Of a stretch of DNA of 11,746 nt, positions 6,805 through 11,746 are shown in pieces. Below the pieces are notes generated by a model, which was given only the letters and a program-made list of their open reading frames with translations, was not told where the DNA came from and ran no database searches. Position numbers and translations under genes: made by a program. Source of the DNA: Euryarchaeota archaeon UBA495 (lineage in GTDB: Archaea; Thermoplasmatota; Poseidoniia; Poseidoniales; Poseidoniaceae); assembly GCA_002496845.1 (NCBI GenBank), contig DALQ01000002.1, positions 5,197 through 16,942 of the forward strand, given 5' to 3'. Position 1 is the stretch's first letter; every line of letters begins with the position of its first letter.

Positions 6805-7941
6805 TCAGAGGCTTTCCAACCACGTCTGCAAGCGTTGCATGCCTTCGGTGATGGACGCCTCGTCGGTGGCGTAGGACATGCGAATCAACCCCTCGCCGCC
6901 GGCCATCAGCGAGCCCGGGATGACCGCCACCCGAGCCTCTTCGAGGGCGCGGTCCGCGAAGGTGACGTCGTCCATCCCCGTCCCCGTCACGTCGGCCAGC
7001 GCGTAGAAGGCACCCTCAGGCATTGGTGCTTGGACGCCAGGTAAACGCTGCAAGCCTTCGTGGAAGAGGATTCGGCGCGCAGAGAAGGAATCCGCCATGG
7101 CTTTGACCTCCGCTTCGAGGCTCAAAGCCAGTTCTGCCGCGGGCATCAGGAAGGTCGGTACGTGGGTGGAGGCGCTGGTGTTCAGCGTCATCACCGCTTG
7201 CATGAGGTCGTGTGGGCCGGTGATCCATCCAAGCCGCCATCCCGTCATCGCCCAACCCTTGGACCAACCGCCAACGGTCACGGTGCGTTCTGCTCCACCG
7301 GGCATCGATGCCGGAGAGGCGTACCCTTCCTCGGTGAAGGCCAGCGGGGCGTAGATCATGTCGTCGATGATCCACAAATCGTGCTCTGCCGCCAAGGCGA
7401 CGATGCCCTCGACTTCTTCACGGGTGTAGACCGCCCCAGTGGGGTTGTTGGGCGAGTTGAGAAGGATGGCCTTGGTGGCCGGGGTGATCGCTGCACGCAT
7501 TGCAGCAAGGTCAGGGTGGTAGTCCTCGCGGCGTACGGGAACGTTCACGGGACGGCCCCCCGCAATCTGCACCATGCCGTCGTAGGAGGGCCATGCGGGC
7601 GAAAGCAGGAGCACCTCGTCACCGGCTTCGAGGGTGGTGATGAGGGCGTAGAGGACCGCTTGCTTGCAACCAGGCGTGACCACGACGTCGTCGGCCACCG
7701 CTGGAATCCTGTACCCTTGCAGGTGCGACGCAACGGCAGCGCACAGCGACGGGCTGCCTTGTGTTCTGGTGTAGGCATGCGCACCCCCTCGAAGGGCCTT
7801 CACGGCTTCTTCCACCACCGGTTCAGGGGTGAGGTAATCCGGCTGGCCGACCGTGAAACGGATCACGTCGGGGGGCGGAGGAGCGAGGTATGCGGCAAAG
7901 CCACGACCAACGTCTGAAAACACCGGGTTCGGGCGAGGCAT
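6805..7941 (-). CDS. Class I/II PLP-dependent aminotransferase (aspartate/aromatic aminotransferase-like)
   Basis: The product is 378 residues, typical of subgroup I-gamma aspartate-aminotransferase-like enzymes, which move amino groups between amino acids and 2-oxo acids in the cytoplasm. Motifs: FTVGQPDYLTPE near the N-terminus, the PLP-binding loop TPGCKQAVLYAL (89-100), LNSPNNPTGAVY with N166, IIDDMIYAPL with D194 and Y197 contacting the cofactor, GGWSKGWAMTGWRLGW with Schiff-base lysine K228, and LIRMSYA with carboxylate-binding R354. The donor amino acid cannot be told from sequence. The ATG at 7941 opens directly on the expected N-terminal segment. Upstream on the same strand, 111 bases away, is tRNA-Cys, and I see no separate good TATA box between them, so read-through from the tRNA promoter is possible. 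No terminator is visible in the 9-base convergent gap at the 3' end. Confidence 0.9.
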   Translation of the reverse strand: MPRPNPVFSDVGRGFAAYLAPPPPDVIRFTVGQPDYLTPEPVVEEAVKALRGGAHAYTRTQGSPSLCAAVASHLQGYRIPAVADDVVVTPGCKQAVLYALITTLEAGDEVLLLSPAWPSYDGMVQIAGGRPVNVPVRREDYHPDLAAMRAAITPATKAILLNSPNNPTGAVYTREEVEGIVALAAEHDLWIIDDMIYAPLAFTEEGYASPASMPGGAERTVTVGGWSKGWAMTGWRLGWITGPHDLMQAVMTLNTSASTHVPTFLMPAAELALSLEAEVKAMADSFSARRILFHEGLQRLPGVQAPMPEGAFYALADVTGTGMDDVTFADRALEEARVAVIPGSLMAGGEGLIRMSYATDEASITEGMQRLQTWLESL

Positions 7942-8052
7942 GGTCCCATCTCCATGTCATCCATCGCAAGGACGGATGGGTAAGCGACGCGCTTCCGGTC
8001 TTCAAATGTGCGTGCGTCACGCATGGCTCAGCCACGCTTGGAAGGGGTGAGG

Positions 8053-8123
8053 AGCACGGACGGAGATTCGAACTCCGGTCTCAGGATCTGCAATCCCGCT
8101 CATAGCCACTCTGACATCCGTGC
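8053..8123 (-). tRNA. tRNA-Cys (anticodon GCA)
   Basis: The reverse strand folds as a complete tRNA. The acceptor stem is GCACGGA/TCCGTGC (7 bp), followed by T8 and G9. The D arm has 3 bp (TCA/TGA) and the loop GAGTGGCTA. The anticodon stem is CGGGA/TCCTG with one G-U pair, and its 7-base loop TTGCAGA carries GCA. The variable loop is AGAC. The T arm is CGGAG/CTCCG with loop TTCGAAT. The discriminator is T73 (complement of base 8053), the known cysteine identity base. The next bases are CCT, so CCA is not encoded, as is common in archaea. I see no intron. A TATA box sits about 26 bases upstream. Confidence 0.96.
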
Positions 8124-8144
8124 AGCAAGTCGCCGAGCCGCGCC

Positions 8145-8153
8145 CGATATTTC
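8145..8153 (-). promoter_or_regulatory. Archaeal TATA box with BRE-like purines upstream of tRNA-Cys
   Basis: Read on the minus strand the sequence is GGGGTGAAATATCG. The AT core is centred near 8149, about 26 bases before the first tRNA base (8123), which is the standard TBP-site spacing. The preceding purine run GGGGTGA fits a TFB recognition element. It is the most convincing promoter in the window and implies that the tRNA transcript starts at or very near its mature 5' end. Confidence 0.7.
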
Positions 8154-8214
8154 ACCCCATCCCCTTGGGTCCGATTCGTCGAATGCCTGAAAGTCACGTG
8201 CAAAATGGACGACC

Positions 8215-9453
8215 ATGGCCGAAGCCTCCGCACCGCCGTGGGCCGGCGACGCCGGCCAACACAAGGATGCAGAAACCACCTCGGCACCCGCGCCGATGTT
8301 GTTCACTGATGCTGCCGTGACGTCCACCTTGTCCGGACAACCCGTGCTGAGTGGTGCCGTTGCGGGCGCACCGGGGCTTGGTGGGTCGGTGCCCGGCAAG
8401 AGCCCTTGGCAGAAGGGCGACTACTGGCGCCACGTTGGCATGGCTTGTGCGCTCCAAGGCATCCTTGCGATGTTGTTGCTTTCCACGACCTTGTCCTACA
8501 TGAACCTCGATGACATGTACAGCACCCAAGAGGTCGAGGTCGAAATCGTCAACGGCAAGGGGGATGTGCGCCTGAATCCTGACGGCGACCTTCGCCTTTC
8601 CGACCTCCGAAACTTGGCTTACTATCGCAGCGATGCCTACTACAGCGGCGATTATTGGTACCAGGACGACATGTGGTTGCGTCATGGCGGCAGTGACGAC
8701 TACGATTACGGGCACTACTACGACGAGTGGGATCAAGACACGCCCCTCAGCGTCATGATGTTTTACAACCCGATCGATTTCGACACCATCGCGGCCGAGG
8801 TCAGCAACGATTGGGACAACAGATCCCTTTCCATCGTCACCGACCTTTGGTTGAATCACAGCAACACGACCTCCACCCTCCATGCGTATGGTTCCTGGGG
8901 TAGCGAACTTGTTTGTCCAGAATGCCTCTTGGTCGTTGACACGGAAGAGGGGTGGGTGGTGAACTACAGCGAAGCAGGAATCGAACGACCATGCGACCTG
9001 GCTTACTTCGAATTTCTCGTCCCCCATCCCGACCTTGAGGACGAGGAACGTATTCGTTTTGTGACGTCCATGAGGAACTGCTGGGGTTCAAATCTCAACC
9101 TTATGTACACAGACTTCGAACTATACCCTTACAGGTACGACATTGATGTCGGGGAATGGTCGCCAGACAATTCCACGCTATGGTTTGACCACGAACAACT
9201 TGGCAACAAAACCCTCTCCCTTGAACTTCGATTTCAGGACATGTCGGCGCTCGACAGTGCAGATCGCCGGTGGGCGGCTCAAGGCACGATGCTGACCGTC
9301 GCCCCCATTGCTTCGCTGCTCGGCCTCCCCATTCTTGCCATCGTTGGCGGTGTCCGAAAAGGCCGTTCAGCCGCGTGGGGCGTCATCACAGGTTTTCTGC
9401 TGATGCCCGCTTCCTTCATCTTCTGGCTTTGGGCCAGCTTTGCCACGTGGTGA
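8215..9453 (+). CDS. Membrane-anchored protein with Tyr/Asp-rich ectodomain, function unknown
   Basis: The product is 412 residues and I do not recognise the family. Residues 1-68 are Ala/Gly/Pro-rich and look disordered. A membrane segment follows at about 73-95. Residues 96-355 form a polar domain, then two further membrane segments at about 359-380 and 386-408, split by the basic turn RKGRS. The simplest topology puts the central domain outside the cell. It holds a Tyr/Asp-rich stretch (about 135-170, ten tyrosines), six N-x-S/T sequons (N202, N214, N217, N250, N319, N331) and four cysteines (C234 and C237 as CPEC, C260, C289) that could form disulfides or a metal site. The ATG at 8215 has no Shine-Dalgarno and no good TATA box at leaderless spacing. 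Its stop is 4 bases before the GNAT gene, so the two are probably co-transcribed. The second half is richer in A/T and less typical codons than its neighbours. Confidence 0.8.
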   Translation: MAEASAPPWAGDAGQHKDAETTSAPAPMLFTDAAVTSTLSGQPVLSGAVAGAPGLGGSVPGKSPWQKGDYWRHVGMACALQGILAMLLLSTTLSYMNLDDMYSTQEVEVEIVNGKGDVRLNPDGDLRLSDLRNLAYYRSDAYYSGDYWYQDDMWLRHGGSDDYDYGHYYDEWDQDTPLSVMMFYNPIDFDTIAAEVSNDWDNRSLSIVTDLWLNHSNTTSTLHAYGSWGSELVCPECLLVVDTEEGWVVNYSEAGIERPCDLAYFEFLVPHPDLEDEERIRFVTSMRNCWGSNLNLMYTDFELYPYRYDIDVGEWSPDNSTLWFDHEQLGNKTLSLELRFQDMSALDSADRRWAAQGTMLTVAPIASLLGLPILAIVGGVRKGRSAAWGVITGFLLMPASFIFWLWASFATW

Positions 9454-9457
9454 GGGC

Positions 9458-10003
9458 ATGAGCGTGCCTACGGTCCATCTTGCTGGCCCCGGCGAGGTGG
9501 CTCCTGAGGCCTACTATGCAACGCGGTACGCCGTGCTGCGAGCACCGCTTGGCCGTCCACCGGGCTCAGAACGCCTTCCCGACGACGGCCAAGCACTCCA
9601 CGTGTGGGTCGAAGTTGAGGGAGTTGTGGTGGCCGTGGCCCGTGGCCATTTGATCGAAGGCGACGGCGCAGCCGCTGATCATGCCGGGCCAGGTGCTGCG
9701 CAGATTCCCGCCTTTGCTCCTCTTAGCGAGCAGGATTCATCGCTTCGACCGGCCATGCAGGTCCGTCAAATGGGCGTGCTGGAAGCCTGGCGCGGTCAAG
9801 GCCTTGGGGCATTGGCGCTCGAACATCTCCTCCGCGCTTCGGTCCGAACTTGGGAGGCACGAACAGGGTGGCTGCAAGCCAGAGAAGCGGCCATCGAATT
9901 CTATGCCCGCATGGGCTGGGAGGCGTTTGACGCACCGTACGACATCGAGGGAGTGGGCCTTCACCGTTCGATGCATCGCTCCTTGGTCGGATTGTTCGAT
10001 TGA
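9458..10003 (+). CDS. GNAT-family N-acetyltransferase
   Basis: The product is 181 residues, a typical single GNAT domain, which transfers acetyl from acetyl-CoA to an amine. YYATRYAVLRAPLGRPPGSE (19-38) resembles the N-terminal helix of ElaA/YitI-like members. QMGVLEAWRGQGLGALALEHLL is motif A, with the pyrophosphate-binding loop R112-G-Q-G-L-G117. LQAREAAIEFYARMGW (139-154) is motif B, with the usual FY...G pattern. The segment at 66-95 is Ala/Gly/Pro-rich and looks like a loop insertion. The acceptor is unknown. I chose the ATG at 9458 because it follows the preceding stop by 4 bases, with GGTGAGG just ahead as a possible close ribosome site. An ATG at 9440 would overlap the upstream gene by 14 bases. 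Confidence 0.87.
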   Translation: MSVPTVHLAGPGEVAPEAYYATRYAVLRAPLGRPPGSERLPDDGQALHVWVEVEGVVVAVARGHLIEGDGAAADHAGPGAAQIPAFAPLSEQDSSLRPAMQVRQMGVLEAWRGQGLGALALEHLLRASVRTWEARTGWLQAREAAIEFYARMGWEAFDAPYDIEGVGLHRSMHRSLVGLFD

Positions 10004-10063
10004 ACGTGACAGATGCGGCCCAAACTACGCGTCCTTTATGTCACGTCGTGGGTTTTCTTGTTC
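10004..10063. repeat. 8-bp inverted repeat followed by a T-rich stretch; possible terminator or operator
   Basis: ACGTGACA at 10004-10011 is the exact reverse complement of TGTCACGT at 10039-10046, with 27 bases between. The left arm starts right after the GNAT stop codon. The T-rich run GGTTTTCTTGTTCG follows at about 10051-10064. This could terminate the GNAT transcript, since archaeal termination favours oligo-T tracts, or be a regulator site in front of the next gene. A TATA-like TTTATG at 10035-10040 reaches the right arm, which would suit an operator. Confidence 0.4.
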
Positions 10064-10068
10064 GATTC

Positions 10069-10869
10069 ATGATGATGCCCCCCACTCAAGATGCGCATGT
10101 GCATGCGCCGCCCGCAAAGGATAATCAAGGAGACAGGCGAGAACAAGATGAGGACATGTCACCCGAAGAGCTGCGCTTCCGCCGAAAGGAGCGCGAGACA
10201 CGCCGCAGCGAACTGCTGGATGCCATCCACGCCATCGCTCGCCGTTCGCCCGAAGTGTTCGAGGCCGAAGCCGAGGACCTCATTCGAAGATCCGTCTGGC
10301 AACAAACGGGCTCGGACCCCATGTTTTCCTCCAAGTTAGACCGCTGGCTCAAGTCCGAGTATCGCTTCGAGACCTTCGCCTCCATCCTTCCTCACGATGC
10401 ACGTTTGGAACGACGCGAAGTCGAACCACCGAGCGTTGAACACCTCGACGCTCGACACCGCCAAGTGTATGATGCCCTCATCGAGAAATTTGACGGCACG
10501 AAAGAACAACCCCGCATCCACCATCGCTGGGATGCAGCAACCCGTGATCAGTTCATCATTCTCGGCATGATTGCCCTTGGTGGGAAACACGGTGAACGAC
10601 AATCTCGCATGGTTCATTATCTCGGGCTGGGTGCTTCGGGAAGCGATCACCTTCGCGGCTCAAACACGGTTCGTGCCGCGAAAATCGCCTTGACCCGCCA
10701 CCTCCGATCGCGTGTACCAGGGTTCACGGATTTGTTTGCCAAGGCCACAGGCAACGGAGACCGTAGGCAGCACCGGTTCAAGGATCTGGACGTCGCCAGC
10801 ACTGTTGCGCAATACGTGCGCAGCCATCCTGCATCGATGCTTCTGCCTGAGCCTCCCTTGACCGCCTGA
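10069..10869 (+). CDS. Hypothetical basic, helical protein, function unknown
   Basis: The product is about 266 residues from the ATG at 10069, and I recognise no family. The first 30 residues are His/Pro/Asp-rich and look disordered. A highly charged helical stretch follows (EELRFRRKERETRRSELLDA), then EVFEAEAEDLIRRS, LDRWLKSEYRFETFASILP, HRQVYDALIEKF and DQFIILGMIALGGKHGERQS. A basic helix follows (VRAAKIALTRHLRSRVPGF), and the protein ends DVASTVAQYVRSHPASMLLPEPPLTA. There is no signal peptide or membrane segment, so it is probably cytosolic and may bind nucleic acid, judged only from charge. The start is uncertain: ATGs at 10069, 10072, 10075 and 10156 are all in frame, and a TTG at 10000 overlaps the preceding stop as TTGA. 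I prefer 10069 because the inverted repeat and T-rich region sit between the genes. Codon use is less GC-biased than in the genes at 1306-7941. Confidence 0.7.
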   Translation: MMMPPTQDAHVHAPPAKDNQGDRREQDEDMSPEELRFRRKERETRRSELLDAIHAIARRSPEVFEAEAEDLIRRSVWQQTGSDPMFSSKLDRWLKSEYRFETFASILPHDARLERREVEPPSVEHLDARHRQVYDALIEKFDGTKEQPRIHHRWDAATRDQFIILGMIALGGKHGERQSRMVHYLGLGASGSDHLRGSNTVRAAKIALTRHLRSRVPGFTDLFAKATGNGDRRQHRFKDLDVASTVAQYVRSHPASMLLPEPPLTA

Positions 10870-10924
10870 AGGTTGAGCGCGACGCCGTGCCTTTCAAATA
10901 GGGTCAAGCCGGTCGAAATGGTAG

Positions 10925-10943
10925 AGGGAACGTTGGGTTCCCT
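10925..10943. repeat. Hairpin repeat, copy 1
   Basis: AGGGAAC (10925-10931) pairs perfectly with GTTCCCT (10937-10943) across the 5-base loop GTTGG. Just outside there is a mismatch, then A-T and T-G could pair. Copy 2 has the same arms and the same right half of the loop (GG). Confidence 0.75.
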
Positions 10944-11135
10944 ATGAACGACCCCGTGAACAGCGATGAATGAGGAGCAAAGAAACGGCATACTGCGAGA
11001 CATAAACGGCATGAAGAACACCACTCAGGTGTTTGCAGAAGAGCGTACGCTCCATGCCGCGTCTCGCGCCGGCGCCCTCGCACCGCTGACCTCCCGACCG
11101 ACGCCTGTGACGATCACTGCCGTCCGTTCGGACAG

Positions 11136-11154
11136 AGGGAACAGCGGGTTCCCT
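11136..11154. repeat. Hairpin repeat, copy 2
   Basis: AGGGAAC (11136-11142) pairs with GTTCCCT (11148-11154) across the loop AGCGG. Beyond one G-G mismatch the flanks ACA (11132-11134) and TGT (11156-11158) pair as well, so the stem is about 10 bp. The copy lies 38 bases before the start codon of the TSP3-repeat gene. Confidence 0.75.
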
Positions 11155-11177
11155 GTGTAAACACACAACAAGAAAAC

Positions 11178-11183
11178 AAGGAG
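11178..11183 (+). promoter_or_regulatory. Shine-Dalgarno AAGGAG for the TSP3-repeat gene
   Basis: AAGGAG ends 9 bases before the ATG at 11193, an ideal spacing. It is the only strong Shine-Dalgarno I find in the window. It implies that this gene has a real 5' leader, unlike the leaderless-looking neighbours, and it fixes the start. Confidence 0.7.
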
Positions 11184-11192
11184 TGTACAAAC

Positions 11193-11746
11193 ATGAAGAA
11201 AACGAAGAACAACAGCAAGCAGCTCGTGAGCGTCCTGATTGCGCTCTTCCTTGCCCTGAGCACCGCCACGGCGGTCGCGGGCGAGGGGTCTGACCCACTC
11301 GACGGCACCGACGGTGGCGCCGACTGGGACGGCGATGGTCTGACCAACGCCGAAGAGCAAGAACAGGGCACGAACATGAACAACGCCGACAGTGACGGTG
11401 ACGGCTTGCCCGATGGTTGGGAAGTGGCCAATGGCCTCAACCCCACTTCGGGCGGCGACGCCAACGCTGACCCAGATGGCGACGGTCTGTCAAACGCCGC
11501 GGAGTACGCGAAGGGTACCAACCCGAACAACTCCGACACCGACGGTGACGGCAAGGCGGACAACGTCGACCAGTTCCCGACCGACCCCAACGACGGCGAG
11601 TACTCTGACTCGGACGGCGACGGCATCCCCGACGCCTACGATCCAGACTTCGACGAATCCGACGCCGGTTCCGGCGACGGAGGCACCGAAGGCGGTGGCG
11701 AGTCCGAAGACCAAGGCCAAGGCCAGGGTCAAGGACAAGGTCAAGG
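11193..11746 (+). CDS. Secreted thrombospondin-type-3-repeat, calcium-binding-like surface protein (partial, C-terminus off the window)
   Basis: 184 codons are present and the frame is open at the right edge. A classic Sec signal peptide comes first: MKKTKNNSKQ, a hydrophobic core LVSVLIALFLAL, and AVA ending at A29 as the likely cleavage site. The mature part carries five D-x-D-G-D-G loops, starting at D44, D66, D93, D115 and D139. Spacers include LPDGWEVANGLNP, LSNAAEYAKGTNPNNS and IPDAYDPDFDES. This is the bacterial/archaeal thrombospondin type 3 (TSP3) pattern, whose Asp side chains bind calcium and stiffen surface proteins. From about residue 158 a Gly/Glu/Asp-rich linker leads into a perfect Gln-Gly dipeptide run (174-184) that continues past the window edge. 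What lies beyond, for example an adhesive or enzymatic domain or an anchor, cannot be seen. The strong Shine-Dalgarno and long leader suggest efficient, possibly regulated expression. Confidence 0.88.
   Translation, partial: MKKTKNNSKQLVSVLIALFLALSTATAVAGEGSDPLDGTDGGADWDGDGLTNAEEQEQGTNMNNADSDGDGLPDGWEVANGLNPTSGGDANADPDGDGLSNAAEYAKGTNPNNSDTDGDGKADNVDQFPTDPNDGEYSDSDGDGIPDAYDPDFDESDAGSGDGGTEGGGESEDQGQGQGQGQGQ

Larger units (their letters stand above)
10870..11192. other. 323-base intergenic region with duplicated hairpin and short direct repeat
   Basis: No convincing gene lies here. From left to right I see: a TATA-like CTTTCAAATA at 10891-10900; a perfect 7-bp hairpin at 10925-10943; a nine-codon mini-ORF starting one base after it (10944-10973); the direct repeat AAACGGCAT at 10983-10991 and 11004-11012, spaced 21 bases; a plain GC-rich stretch; a second copy of the hairpin at 11136-11154; and an A-rich leader with a Shine-Dalgarno just before the next gene. 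The TATA-like element is 26-30 bases before the first hairpin, so a transcript could start with that hairpin and carry both copies in a long leader for the gene at 11193. Confidence 0.5.

Noticed and set aside
7060..7917. A 285-codon plus-strand frame opposite the class I/II aminotransferase.
   Set aside because: All catalytic motifs of the aminotransferase lie on the other strand here, and the plus-strand product shows no domain.
7958..7978. A small inverted repeat CATCC...GGATG upstream of the class I/II aminotransferase.
   Set aside because: The stem is only 5 bp with an 11-base loop, and there is no T-tract or second copy. It is within chance expectation.
8194..9027. A 277-codon minus-strand frame opposite the Tyr-rich membrane protein gene.
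   Set aside because: This was the hardest to dismiss, because the plus-strand gene is itself unrecognised. But the plus frame has coherent membrane segments and tight spacing to the GNAT gene, while the minus frame is Val-rich with no start signal.
10944..10973. A nine-codon mini-ORF beginning one base after the first hairpin, possibly a leader peptide.
   Set aside because: ATG-stop pairs this short are expected by chance, and there is no ribosome site or repeated regulatory codon. Kept only as part of the intergenic description.
10966..11160. A 64-codon plus-strand frame in the gap before the TSP3-repeat gene.
   Set aside because: It has no Shine-Dalgarno or well-placed TATA box, its composition is not protein-like, and its last codons run through the second hairpin. 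The AAACGGCAT direct repeat is in frame in it (NG.. twice), but that alone does not make a gene.

Overview
The window looks like a piece of an archaeal chromosome, most likely from a GC-rich marine euryarchaeote of the Marine Group II / Poseidoniales kind. That lineage is inferred from gene content and style, not from a marker gene. Evidence for archaea: a PINA-type (COG1855) ATPase with a C-terminal KH domain; a tRNA-Cys with no encoded CCA and a clear archaeal TATA box about 26 nt upstream; most start codons without a Shine-Dalgarno; and a COG4880-type secreted beta-propeller protein. Coding density is high, with many overlapping or nearly touching gene ends.

Layout. 1-533 (minus) is the N-terminal part of a HerA/VirB4-like ATPase behind a long acidic tail. 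608-1198 (minus) is a CYTH-fold triphosphate-binding enzyme. Divergent from these, 1306-3756 (plus) is a large beta-propeller lipoprotein ending in 14-residue acidic repeats. It converges on, and overlaps by 7 bases, a DegT/DnrJ/EryC1-type PLP aminotransferase (3750-4955, minus). A short divergent gap leads to a plus-strand pair: a small membrane protein (5021-5377) and a PINA-like ATPase that lacks the PIN domain (5419-6795). A class I/II aminotransferase (6805-7941, minus) converges on the pair and is preceded on the same strand by tRNA-Cys (8053-8123). Plus-strand genes fill the rest: a Tyr/Asp-rich membrane-anchored ectodomain protein (8215-9453), a GNAT acetyltransferase (9458-10003), an unrecognised basic protein (about 10069-10869), a 323-base gap with a duplicated hairpin, and the start of a secreted thrombospondin-type-3, calcium-binding-like protein (11193 to the window end).

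How it fits together. This is mostly a mosaic of short transcription units, not one pathway. Two themes recur. Three genes make cell-surface or secreted products (beta-propeller lipoprotein, Tyr-rich membrane protein, TSP3-repeat protein). Two encode P-loop ATPases of families linked to DNA processing (HerA-like, PINA-like). I see no mobile element, CRISPR array or integrase. The points most worth a second look are the PIN-less PINA homologue and the duplicated hairpin in the leader region of the TSP3-repeat gene.
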